Part shown: positions 28,052 through 37,800 of the stretch, in pieces
Layout: every line of letters starts with the position of its first letter
Numbering within the stretch: the stretch's first letter is position 1
Source: an uncultured Ignavibacteriota bacterium
Lineage (GTDB): Bacteria > Bacteroidota > Ignavibacteria > UBA10030 > UBA8401
NCBI GenBank assembly: GCA_903861125.1
Contig: CAIOTF010000009.1
Coordinates: 39,048 to 103,047, forward strand
DNA length: 64,000 nt
Direction of reading: 5' to 3'
Translations under genes and position numbers: made by a program
Notes under the pieces: model-generated
Databases searched by the model: none
The model's input: the letters and a program-made list of their open reading frames with translations, nothing else
What the model was told of the DNA's origin: nothing

Positions 28052-28453
28052 ATGAAAAAACGAGGAATACTTCATTCAGAACTTGCGCGAATTGTAGCTG
28101 GTATGGGACACGGGGACAAACTGGTCATCTGCGACAGCGGCTATCCGATCCCGCACAACCGGCCGGTTGCCGACGTGATCCTTACAGTCAATATCCCCAA
28201 GATCATTGAAACCCTAAATGTGATTTTAGAAGAATTGCACGTTGAAAGTGCAATCGTTACCGATGAAATGGTCAAGATCAGTCCGCATATTTTCAAAGAT
28301 GTAAAAAAGTCGTTGAAGAATATTCCGATAAAAAAAATTACCCATGAACAGTTCAAGGAATTTACCTCTTCGGCTTCCAATATAAGTTTCGTGCGTACCG
28401 GTGAAGCTACAAAATTTTCGAACTTGATCCTGATTGCCGGAGTAATTTTTTAA
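28052..28453 (+). CDS. rbsD: D-ribose pyranase
   Basis: A 133-residue protein of usual RbsD length with the family start MKKRGILHSELARIVAGMGH (catalytic His at 20), GDKLVICDSGYPIP and the ending FSNLILIAGVIF. It interconverts pyranose and furanose forms of ribose before phosphorylation by RbsK. An AAAGGAG site precedes the ATG. It is the last gene before a 242-base structured gap. No ribose ABC transporter accompanies it; the only sugar ABC genes in the window are the xylose set at 41969-45884. Confidence 0.9.
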   Translation: MKKRGILHSELARIVAGMGHGDKLVICDSGYPIPHNRPVADVILTVNIPKIIETLNVILEELHVESAIVTDEMVKISPHIFKDVKKSLKNIPIKKITHEQFKEFTSSASNISFVRTGEATKFSNLILIAGVIF

Positions 28454-28480
28454 TATAGACTCTTCATCCACTCCCTTTCG

Positions 28481-28499
28481 AATGTTTCTGAGAAACATT
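28481..28499. promoter_or_regulatory. 19-base palindrome, possible operator
   Basis: AATGTTTCT and AGAAACATT flank a single central base. It lies 27 bases after the rbsD stop. No T run follows at once, so an operator is as likely as a transcript end. Confidence 0.35.
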
Positions 28500-28552
28500 T
28501 ACAAACTGATGTTACGCATAATTAGATATTTCATGTAAAATGGTTCGGCGCG

Positions 28553-28600
28553 TCCCGATAAACAGCATCGGGACTTGCTCACCATGACCAGTTTTTTTTG
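28553..28600 (+). terminator. Possible terminator hairpin after the corrinoid/pentose operon
   Basis: An 8-bp GC-rich stem (28553-28560 with 28568-28575) has a 7-base loop. Eight T follow at 28593-28600, but 17 bases beyond the stem, so it is not a textbook terminator. Confidence 0.35.
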
Positions 28601-28695
28601 ATTTTCTTAACATCAGTTATTAATTAATGCAGTGGTCATTAACGAATCCATAGCAATGACCACCGTGTTACCACCTACATTGACCGGATACTTTT

Positions 28696-29820
28696 ATGAA
28701 AGAATTTTTAGAAAAACAAATTACGGAGCGGAAAAACAGCGTCAAGTTTTCCGGACAAAAAAAACGAATCGGCGTACTGGGATTGCATGAAGGAAGAACT
28801 CTTCTTGTCGGGCTTGACCGGACCGCATTGTGTGAGGCCGCCGCGGGCTGCGATCTGGAACAATACAAAATTGACGAAGCAAAAAAGGATCGTCCGGACC
28901 TATTCTATACGACCAGATATGACGAGATGCTTTCCAGAAGCGATATAGACATTATTGCAATCTATACACCCGATCAGTTCCACGGCGATCATGTTGTGAA
29001 AGCATTTGAAGCGGGCAAAGATGTAATCTGCACAAAACCGCTAGTAAATTCCGTCGAGGATGCAAAGCGGATTCTTGATGCATCACGAAGAACGGGAAAG
29101 AAATTACTGGTAGGACAAAGCACCAGGTTCTTTGAATCATTCCGCCGCCAAAGAACAGATTTCGAGCGAGGACATCTCGGAACATTGGAACTTGTTGATG
29201 CACACTACACACACCGCATGGATTGGTTCTATGAAAAAAGTCCTTGGGCGGCAACGGAAACTGATTGGATCTTTCTCGGTCTCAGTCATCCCGTTGACCT
29301 GGTGCGGTGGTATACAGGACCTATTGAAGAAGTTCAGGCGATGGGATATACGTCGGAACTAGGAAAACAGTACGGCTTGAAAGGGTTTGATATTTACGTT
29401 GTGAATCTACGGGGAAAGAACGGACGCATAGCCCGTGCTATGGGTCATTACGGACTGAAAGAGATGTTCAGTGTCCGCAATTGTATTGAATTGTTTCTTT
29501 GCGGAACAAAAAATACCAGCATGGCGCAATATCATGACATGAAATATCAATACACTCTTGATAATGGCACCGAAGTGACTGAAAATCCGTTATATGAGCT
29601 GCGACATTATCATTTCAACAGTGAGATTCACGGAATGCATTACGGCGAATTTGCAAATTACTCCGACTATTTTGCAGATGCATTAATGAACAAATCATCA
29701 TATTCGCCGGGAATTGAAGAAGGGGTAGAAACATTCTGCATAATGGAAGCGATTCGTCGTTCGGCGCAGACACAACAACCTGTCCACATAGCGCCTTTAT
29801 TGCAGGAAGTAGGTCTGTAA
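28696..29820 (+). CDS. Gfo/Idh/MocA family NAD(P)-dependent oxidoreductase
   Basis: A 374-residue protein with a Rossmann domain (RIGVLGLHEGRTLLVGL) and DIDIIAIYTPDQFH. The family catalytic Lys is in ICTKPLVNS, where CTKP replaces the usual EKP. A C-terminal alpha/beta domain contains GLSHPVDLVRWYTG. Members oxidise or reduce hydroxyl groups of sugars, inositols and related compounds. It follows the structured gap and ends two bases before the stop of the oppositely oriented third URO-D gene. It could act on the same sugar, but may have its own promoter. Confidence 0.85.
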   Translation: MKEFLEKQITERKNSVKFSGQKKRIGVLGLHEGRTLLVGLDRTALCEAAAGCDLEQYKIDEAKKDRPDLFYTTRYDEMLSRSDIDIIAIYTPDQFHGDHVVKAFEAGKDVICTKPLVNSVEDAKRILDASRRTGKKLLVGQSTRFFESFRRQRTDFERGHLGTLELVDAHYTHRMDWFYEKSPWAATETDWIFLGLSHPVDLVRWYTGPIEEVQAMGYTSELGKQYGLKGFDIYVVNLRGKNGRIARAMGHYGLKEMFSVRNCIELFLCGTKNTSMAQYHDMKYQYTLDNGTEVTENPLYELRHYHFNSEIHGMHYGEFANYSDYFADALMNKSSYSPGIEEGVETFCIMEAIRRSAQTQQPVHIAPLLQEVGL

Positions 29821-29822
29821 GA

Positions 29823-30836
29823 TTATTCCAGTGCTGCTTCCGCCATGGCAACAACATTCTGCGGAGGAACATTCGGAAGCAACGCTTCATGGCTGGGGCT
29901 GACGATAAGATTCGGTCCCAGTATTTTTTTTATCCTGCGAACTTCATTTTTTATTTCCTGCGCTGTGCCATTCACCAATAATTGCTGCGTATCAATACCG
30001 CCAAGAAATGTAAGTCTGCCGCCATAATCTTTAGCGATAGTTTCGGCATCCATTTCAAATGCCAGTGCCTGCAATGGGTGTAAACAGTCAATTCCGGCGC
30101 CGATTAAAGAATCAATGATCCGATGGATCGACCCGCAGGAGTGCAGCAACACCTGGTATCCGTGGCGATGCGCCTGGTCGGAGAATTTTTTAATCCAGGG
30201 AAGAATAAATTCGTTGAATTGTTCGGGAGAAAGAAGAAGATCACGCTGCGTTCCGAAATCATTTCCGAAGAACAATCCGTCTATCATTGCGCCGGCCTGG
30301 TTGTAGAGCCGCTCATTTGCCTCATAATAGAATCCGCAGACTTGATTGAATGCCGCATGCACAACGTCGGGATGGGTGTACATCTTCATCATCAACGATT
30401 CCATTCCGAAGAGGTCCATCACATCGTGAAAGAACGGCATCCAGAAACCGCTTGCGCGATAGTATTCGGCGGTCGACCGAAGAATTTCAATTTGTTCAGT
30501 GAAATCAAGATAAGCAAGTTTTGGCCAATCGTATGAATTTACCTGATCAACGCTTTCATATTCAGAAAATGGCCCTGCATCTCCAAGACTGACCTTAAAC
30601 TTCCAAAGATCAAACAAGCCTTTTTTTTCAGGATGGCTGTATGTGGTTTCCAGATATTGCGGCGTGAGCCAACGGAAATCACTTCCAAGCTTTTGATGCA
30701 GTTCTTCAAGCGACGTTGTACCGAAATACGCATGATAGATCGGCAACGTTGATTCATGCGGATTCCCAAGCCAGAATCCGCACCTGTCCGCAGGAGTTCG
30801 TGCTATGATCGATCGTATTCGTTCTCTGCTATTCAT
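29823..30836 (-). CDS. URO-D family protein 3 (methyltransferase-like)
   Basis: A 337-residue third URO-D paralogue, shorter than the other two. It starts NSRERIRSIIARTPADRCGFW and carries the zinc motif HSCG (VLLHSCGSIHRIIDSL). The distal Cys is replaced (LIVSPSHEALLPNVPPQN). It belongs to the minus-strand glycosidase operon: its ATG follows directly on the stop codon of the GH63-like gene with no intervening base, so translation is likely coupled. Linkage to a T9SS-exported glycosidase suggests that methyl-group handling and glycan breakdown are expressed together. Confidence 0.8.
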   Translation of the reverse strand: MNSRERIRSIIARTPADRCGFWLGNPHESTLPIYHAYFGTTSLEELHQKLGSDFRWLTPQYLETTYSHPEKKGLFDLWKFKVSLGDAGPFSEYESVDQVNSYDWPKLAYLDFTEQIEILRSTAEYYRASGFWMPFFHDVMDLFGMESLMMKMYTHPDVVHAAFNQVCGFYYEANERLYNQAGAMIDGLFFGNDFGTQRDLLLSPEQFNEFILPWIKKFSDQAHRHGYQVLLHSCGSIHRIIDSLIGAGIDCLHPLQALAFEMDAETIAKDYGGRLTFLGGIDTQQLLVNGTAQEIKNEVRRIKKILGPNLIVSPSHEALLPNVPPQNVVAMAEAALE

Positions 30837-33800
30837 TTATCTTAAATATACCATTTTTTTTACCGAACGATAACTGCCGGATTGAATTGAATAAAAATAT
30901 ATTCCGCTTGAATATTGCGAAGCATCAAACTTCACGTCATATGTTCCCGCTTCTTTAGCTTCATTGACCAGCGTAGCGATGTTTCTTCCGAGAGCATCAA
31001 AGACTTTCAATACCACTTTGCTTTCAACGGGCACATCGAATCGTATTGTAGTAACCGGATTGAAAGGATTCGGATAATTCTGTTCAAGAGCAAATGACAA
31101 TGGATACCGGTCGGAAGAATTTATTTCCACGCCCGTAGTCAATGTATCCACGTCATTCAGCATTCTGGCAACAATACCTGCCCAAATATATGTTTTATTC
31201 CAACCGGACCAATGCGTATCAGGACTATACAGTTCCCAAAAATAATGATTCGTCTCCAGGCTATAGGTCATATTTGCCAATACTTTTTCTGCCAATTGTC
31301 GTGCTTCCTTTTGATATCCGTAATTCAGAAGACCACGAAAAATCAAATACTGCCACTGGACCCACACCGGTCCGTTCCAGTATCCCTGTGGATTATAGTA
31401 CGGATCGTTTGCTGCAAGACTCGGAACACCGTACGCTCTCCAGAACTCCGACGAGTCCAAAAGGTGAGCGACTATTTTCGATGCCTGCTGAGGTGAAGCA
31501 ATGCCTGCCCATAACGGTAAAAAACCGATGATCTCTTTTCGTTTTAGATCGTCGGCATTAGTTTGCGAAAATGTATGATTTGCTTTTGTCACATTGTAAT
31601 AGAATCCGCTTTTTTCATCCCACATATATTTATTGATCGAGTCGCGGATCGCAGCCGCTTTGTTTTTCCAGAGATCACTTTCCGCACTTTGACCAAGAAC
31701 AGCCGCCATTTTTGAAAGGGACTGCGCTTCACAATAAAGCATACTGGAAAGATCCATACATTCAAATTTCGCGGGCCAACCGACATTATCCCATACTGCA
31801 ACCTCGCCGTCACGAACAGATTCCAGTACCGCGTGTCCGCCCCACTCATACAAACCATCGTGATCAGAATCCCGGTTATTCTCAAAGAATCCGAACAATT
31901 TCTTTCCGGATGTATATGAATCTTCCAGGAATTTTTTGTCGCCGGATATTTTGTATAATTCCAGATTTGTCCAACTAAACCACGGAGCCGATGTGGTCAA
32001 TTGACCATTGGTTGCGATGGTTTCATCAAGATATGGTCCGGTCCGGTAATTAATGTAACCGTCTTCATGCTGACATTCCATAAAAACACGTTGAGAATTT
32101 TGAGCGCTTACGGGATCCATCAGCGCATACGCAAGCATGCACAAACTTTCATGAAAAACCTGTCCGCCGTGTCCCCAACCCCATTGCGGTTCCCGTGAAA
32201 AGACATAATAATTATAGTTCGATTTCCCTTCCGGCGGAAGCATACACTGACGCATCAGTGTAAATGAATTCCAGTATAGCATTTTTGTTTTCGGATCAAG
32301 TTGTTTCAGGTCGGGAATTTTTGAATACGTAATTTCATCTTCTGTTTGATATGTGTCTATCTTCAACGACAGAGCATCCCTGCATTGTTTCACTAACGAT
32401 GAGACTGCACTGTCAGCATCACTTACACCTGCAACGATCCGCATGCTGCGTGATCCGCCCGGCGGAAGGGTCAGCGAACGCTGAAGGGCAAGCGCTTTTA
32501 CCGTTTCATTAGGAATAGTATTCGAGAGCATTGCATTGTGTAATTCCTGGAACAAAAAAGACGATCCTCTGCCGATTTCCAGCGAATGTCCGCCGATAGT
32601 TCCTGAAACAGTTGCAGGAAATATTGTATACATGTATGATAGAGACGAATCCAATCCTGAATCGAGATAACTGCCGTTTGTAATTTCTGAAGCAATAACA
32701 TCAAATATGCCTTGCGTTGCGGATGAGCGCCGGCAGAGCGAATATTGATGTGGAGATACATAATCCCATTTCACTAATGCAGCAATGTTAAAAGAAGAAA
32801 ACTGCACGTTCAAATTTAAAGGTGTAGGTACAATTGCCGGTTTTAATTGAATCGGTACGTTAATTCCGCCATCGGCCGGCAACTTTGTAACGACACCGGT
32901 CGATTGACCATGTTCATGTGTTGTTTCACAAGAAAATATTACTGTAAAAGAGTCACCGACGGCGATGGAGGGAGCAGAAAAGTTTCCAAGTTCACACCCT
33001 TGATATCCGTTTCCGGGAACATTGGGATCCGTATCTCCCCACTTTGGCGCATTCTCAGTCAATATCTGTTTTTTGTTTTTGTTCAATATAACAATCTGCC
33101 GGACTGACGAAGAAGAATGTGTACATAACGATCCGTCATTATGATGCACCAATCCATATTCGACGCAATAATTCTGAAGGCGTTTGTTTTTTATTTCAGC
33201 AGATTTGCCTGAATTACCGATCCCCGTATATGCACCAAACGAAACAGCCGCAGTGTCCATAAGAAATACATTAGCGCGTTTTGCTATATGAGGAATTCCA
33301 TGATCCGTCACCCATGAATCTGCGGACACCACATGGCGATATGTAAATCCGGTTTGGCCATTGATTATTGCAGCGGAAGAGAATCCATTTGAGGTGTTTG
33401 ACGAAAAAGGATAGAGATCAATCGAAACAGATGATAGACGCTCATTGGTGAGATTAATTTCCTGTAACGCTATGCGCGAACTGTAAACGAGGAACGATAC
33501 ATCAGCGCGTATTCCATAGAACGGATAATAATAATACCGAACGAGATCGCTGTATGATGTAGTGATGACAGGAGTTTTAAAATAATCTTTACGGCTATAA
33601 CAGAGTGAATCATTTAATTTGAATGCAATATTTAAACTGCCTCCCCGGTCAGTATTGAAATAAATGCCTTCGGCAGGTTCAAAGCAATTGAAACGATATC
33701 CCTGATCAAGAATATAACCGGACCGCTGCAACGCAGCGGCGTAGGTAAGGTACAACGGTTGATCGACCGATGCAGAAAGATTTGAAAGAAACGGTTGTGC

Positions 33801-33914
33801 GTTAACGGTAAACGGAACTAATTCTATTAACAGCACTGCTATTATATAGAACAGGAACGGTGCTCGCTTTTTTATTGATGCGAACAGCACAGGCCTCAGA
33901 TAATTTCTTGTCAT
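30837..33914 (-). CDS. Secreted GH63/MGH1-like glycosidase with T9SS sorting domain
   Basis: A 1025-residue paralogue of the enzyme at 1097-3811. Matching landmarks are PFLSNLSASVDQPLYLTYAA near the start, PQWGWGHGGQVFHESL, RDSDHDGLYEWGGHAVLES and YWNGPVWVQWQYLIFR. An extra C-terminal 90 residues form a type IX sorting domain (QNYPNPFNPVTTIRF, VFDALGRNIATLV, SGIYFYSI). It is thus probably secreted or surface-anchored, unlike its paralogue. The ATG at 33914 is preferred; a GTG at 33932 would extend it by six residues. It lies between the homocysteine methyltransferase and URO-D genes. Confidence 0.82.
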   Translation of the reverse strand: MTRNYLRPVLFASIKKRAPFLFYIIAVLLIELVPFTVNAQPFLSNLSASVDQPLYLTYAAALQRSGYILDQGYRFNCFEPAEGIYFNTDRGGSLNIAFKLNDSLCYSRKDYFKTPVITTSYSDLVRYYYYPFYGIRADVSFLVYSSRIALQEINLTNERLSSVSIDLYPFSSNTSNGFSSAAIINGQTGFTYRHVVSADSWVTDHGIPHIAKRANVFLMDTAAVSFGAYTGIGNSGKSAEIKNKRLQNYCVEYGLVHHNDGSLCTHSSSSVRQIVILNKNKKQILTENAPKWGDTDPNVPGNGYQGCELGNFSAPSIAVGDSFTVIFSCETTHEHGQSTGVVTKLPADGGINVPIQLKPAIVPTPLNLNVQFSSFNIAALVKWDYVSPHQYSLCRRSSATQGIFDVIASEITNGSYLDSGLDSSLSYMYTIFPATVSGTIGGHSLEIGRGSSFLFQELHNAMLSNTIPNETVKALALQRSLTLPPGGSRSMRIVAGVSDADSAVSSLVKQCRDALSLKIDTYQTEDEITYSKIPDLKQLDPKTKMLYWNSFTLMRQCMLPPEGKSNYNYYVFSREPQWGWGHGGQVFHESLCMLAYALMDPVSAQNSQRVFMECQHEDGYINYRTGPYLDETIATNGQLTTSAPWFSWTNLELYKISGDKKFLEDSYTSGKKLFGFFENNRDSDHDGLYEWGGHAVLESVRDGEVAVWDNVGWPAKFECMDLSSMLYCEAQSLSKMAAVLGQSAESDLWKNKAAAIRDSINKYMWDEKSGFYYNVTKANHTFSQTNADDLKRKEIIGFLPLWAGIASPQQASKIVAHLLDSSEFWRAYGVPSLAANDPYYNPQGYWNGPVWVQWQYLIFRGLLNYGYQKEARQLAEKVLANMTYSLETNHYFWELYSPDTHWSGWNKTYIWAGIVARMLNDVDTLTTGVEINSSDRYPLSFALEQNYPNPFNPVTTIRFDVPVESKVVLKVFDALGRNIATLVNEAKEAGTYDVKFDASQYSSGIYFYSIQSGSYRSVKKMVYLR

Positions 33915-33937
33915 GTTCCCATCGATTGTCACATTGC

Positions 33938-34810
33938 CTATCGTTTAATATTTATTCCGGCTGCTGCGATATGGTCGGGAGTTGTGCCGCAGCATCCACC
34001 GATCATTTGAATGCCGAGATCGGCAAGTTCTTTTGCAAAACCGCCGAACGATTGAGGCGCTTCGGGATAACGATTTTTCCCGTTTTCCATAAATGGTAAT
34101 CCGGCATTCGTCTGAATCAGTAATGGGCTCTTTGTTGCGGCGCGGAATTCATTGGCAACAACGCGCATCAGTTCAAAACCGCTTCCACAATTTGAGCCGA
34201 AGAATGAAATGGATTCGTTTTCCAATGCAGCAACAACATCGCGTACAGATTCTCCAAACGACGTTTTCGGACCGTCGGGTGTCGGCTCGAAGGTCATCGT
34301 AACTCCGATGATTTTTGCGCCGGCATTTTTGGCAGCACGGACAGCAACAAGGGCTTCGTTCAATGATAGCATTGTTTCGATCAAAACGATGTCCACCTTT
34401 GCCTCGACTAATGCCGTCATTTGTTCTGCAAACATTTTTTCGGCATCGTCAATTGCAAGGTCGCCATACGGTTCTAAAATCCCACCCAATGGTCCAACAG
34501 ATCCGGCGACGAGTGCTTTTCCATCGGCTGCTTCTCTTGCAAGTTCTACCGCACGTTTATTGAGGTCGGCAACGGAAGATTGTATCCCGGCAAGTTTCAT
34601 ACGATCGCGTGTTGCGCCAAATGTGCAGGTTTCAATTACATCTGAACCGGCAGCAACGTATGCCTTGTGAACATCCTTAACTGCGTTAGGATTTGCAAAT
34701 ATCCATTCTTCGGGAGCGGCTCCGACAGGGAGTCCTCTTTTTTGATATTCAGTTCCTGTTCCTCCGTCAAAAAGTATATGGTGGCGGGAAAATAATTGTT
34801 CGATCGTCAT
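33938..34810 (-). CDS. Homocysteine S-methyltransferase family protein
   Basis: A 290-residue zinc-dependent methyltransferase-like protein matching the N-terminal homocysteine domain of MetH and BHMT. It has LFDGGTGTEYQKRGLP, IETCTFGAT, and the three zinc cysteines in GSNCG (Cys208) and GGCCGT (Cys273, Cys274). Members move a methyl group to homocysteine to form methionine. The ATG at 34810 is chosen with a GAAAGAT-like site; a TTG at 34825 would overlap the GH2 stop. No MetH pterin or B12 domain is attached. It could pass methyl groups from the corrinoid protein of the plus-strand operon to homocysteine. Confidence 0.88.
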   Translation of the reverse strand: MTIEQLFSRHHILFDGGTGTEYQKRGLPVGAAPEEWIFANPNAVKDVHKAYVAAGSDVIETCTFGATRDRMKLAGIQSSVADLNKRAVELAREAADGKALVAGSVGPLGGILEPYGDLAIDDAEKMFAEQMTALVEAKVDIVLIETMLSLNEALVAVRAAKNAGAKIIGVTMTFEPTPDGPKTSFGESVRDVVAALENESISFFGSNCGSGFELMRVVANEFRAATKSPLLIQTNAGLPFMENGKNRYPEAPQSFGGFAKELADLGIQMIGGCCGTTPDHIAAAGINIKR

Positions 34811-34821
34811 GGTGGTATCTT

Positions 34822-37800
34822 TCAATGAGTTAATGAATATAATGAGTTTGCTAAAATTCGTTTAAATATCGCCGGATGAATTCCCGTCTTTTCTCCATAA
34901 AGATTTGAGACACAACCGGGAAGGGTATGAACAACCACTTTCCCTGAACCGTAGGTTGCCGTAAAACTACCTGCGCCAATTTGCCGCGAATGATCACGGG
35001 AATATGCTGCGATTATTTCAACATTTTTTCCCTCAACCAGCATCCCCGTTCCATTGGTTACCGGCGCCTGATAATAACTTTGCATTGCACAATTTACCGG
35101 AAGACCATCATACAGCGGATGACTTCGCACAAAATACCATGATCCCATCCATGATGCAAAAGCTTCACTTACGCAACCCTTATACTCGAGTACACCGGCT
35201 TCTCCCAACTGTTTACCATACGACTCAACGGCTGCCTGACCTTCAGCGAGAATAATGAGGGGTGTCCCTTTCTTCACCAATTCAAGAACCGAATTCGGCA
35301 ATTGTGTGAGTGAACCGTACGACTTCCAGAGCAATCCTTTTTTATCACGATATTCACTTCCGCCGCAATTCACTGCAACAACTGTATCTTTCATTGCAAC
35401 CTTAAAGCCGCAGATACGCGCACTCGGTTTCGGTGTGCGCGGGAATGTGATCTGTAATGCCCCATCAGTCAATACAATTTTAAATGTTGTATCGAAAGCA
35501 ATATTCTTTCCGCCGGCCGCTTTGTATACATCGAAATCTTTCAGGACAACGTTCCCGTTGAGCGCTACATCAAAAATGCGCATGTCTACCGCGTTTTGGA
35601 AGAGTTCGGCAAATTTTAATGTGACCAATGCAGTATCTTTTGGAAGATTGGGGAAGATGAATTCAATTGATGATGCTTCACCGAAATTTATTGTGCGATA
35701 GATCTCATCATCATCTGTGTTTTGGATTTCAGTATTCGCATCAGTTATTGTTTCTGCCGGCCGTATAAATTTATTTGCGGCGAGCAGCAAATCGTATTGT
35801 TTCCCGGCCGCATACGGTTCCGAAACAATACCGGGGAATACTTCTTTGATATTGTTGATCTTAGGAATATCGGTGATGATACCGATACGTTTCGGCAGCC
35901 CCGACGGATCAACATTCATGATACCGAGTATCTTTTCTTCGGTTACAATCCCCGATGATTTCCCAAGTTGTGCTTTGATCGAATATTCACCGCCGATGCG
36001 GACTTGTCCAAGATATATATGCCGTGCTATCGGATACACAAATTGATCAGCACCATACTTCGGCGTGGAAAATGTTTTTACGAAACTAATGGTTCCCGAC
36101 GGGTCCTGAAATTGCACATAGATGGAATCCTTATGCGGCTTGTGTGTTTCATTCAACAGAAACAGATCTGCATATATTGAATCACCTGCCTCATAGACAA
36201 TTGCCGGAGTTTTGATCACAATTCTTAACGGAGCAAGTCTGTTTTTTATGAGCGCGGGATCACCTTTGAATTGCCGCAAATTATCGACCAGACCCGAATG
36301 GTTTTCAATGGCGGTCGATTCCCAGCCACTGATCACGAAATAATCGTTAGCCTCGGCGAGTCTGGCGGTTTCAAGCACTCTCCCCCAGAAGTCGTACGAT
36401 TTGTTTCCAATGGAAGTGAACAGAGCATCGGCCGTCGGGAATGCTTTCCGAAATCCCCAATGATCAAGAAAATTATTGTACGAATCGAGTATATCGCGAT
36501 GATCCTGAAGATCATAACTTTTTCCGCCATGGCGATTGATCTCAGTGATCATTTTTTCATGATTGTCCGTTACTGCTGAACCGAGCATCTCTCCCCACAT
36601 CACAATTTCTTTATTGTTAACGGAACGATGGGTAAACTCTTCCGGATTTTGATACATCTCATCGCGCCAAACGCCTGGTCCGCCAACCGTATGATCATCC
36701 CACCAACCGGAATACGCATCACCGGTATCATGCAGAACAACATCGGAATACGGCTGCATCCACGCCTGATTCATTGATGGTGAACCTGAAGGAAAACCGG
36801 ACTTGACGACAACGATTCTGCTTGGATCTTCTTCGTGAATACGTCTAAGAATTCTGAAAACACGCGGGTTATTAAGATCGGGATGAATTTCATTTTGAAT
36901 TGCATAGAGAAGAAGCGACGGATGACTACGATGATCGCGCACCATACTCACAATTTTTTCTTCCATATATCTTTCCGCAAACGTCTGGGCATCACCCTTC
37001 ATCCCGGAATCGTCGATATCCGGTTTTGGAGAAGGTGAATACAGACTGAATTTTTCTCCAAAGGAAGTCTGTCCGCCCCCCGGCTCCATGTAACGGAACA
37101 GTCCGAGCCGGTCATGTGCATCAAGTGCTTCGGTTTTGCCAACGTTACGGTGAAATTGTATGCAGTTCATCCCGAACGATTTTGCTGCGCGCACTTCACG
37201 CTCGGCGAACTCTTTTGTCGGCCAGAGACCGTTGATCCCCCAGAATCCCCACGAAATTGCAGATGTAATCCGGATTCGATCGCCATTAAACTTCAGCATT
37301 GCATTGCTGCCGATACCGTCAGCTTCGAACCAGCGGAATCCTGCCGTTACTTCGCGCATATCTTTCCATCCTTCTCTCTTTGAAGAAGAAGCGGGAATGA
37401 CGGTTGCACGGACGGTGTACAGTTTAGGTGTGTCAAGGTTCCACAACGACGCATTCGCATACGTAAGATCAATAGCGGCATTCGCAGCAGATCCGTTCAA
37501 TAATATTTTTGTCTCTTTTGTGCTGCATACTTTGTTTGACTTATCGGGATCGAGCAGCTCAACGCGCAAGAGCGCTTCGGTCGGTTTTCCTGTTTTGTTG
37601 GCTATTGCGGCATGAACTTGGATGTTGCCGGCTTTCGGTGTGTTCAGCACCCACAGGTCGGAAATATTTATTTTATCATGTGCCGATATTGTAATTCCGC
37701 GATCTAGGCCGCCAAAACCATGACTTCGGTGAAATGTTTGATCCGTTTTTCCCCACGGCATCAATTGCGTATCGAGCCAGTCCAAGCGTCCGCCCGGATT

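Larger units (their letters stand above)
28454..28695. other. Gap dense in inverted repeats between rbsD and the oxidoreductase gene
   Basis: This 242-base non-coding stretch has several perfect inverted repeats: 28481-28499 (9+1+9), 28506-28515 with 28609-28618 (10 bp), 28553-28560 with 28568-28575 (8 bp) and 28632-28640 with 28655-28663 (9 bp). A run of eight T lies at 28593-28600. The segment 28633-28639 could also pair with 28585-28591, giving two exclusive folds. It may combine a terminator, an operator and a leader RNA. No known riboswitch was recognised. Confidence 0.5.
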
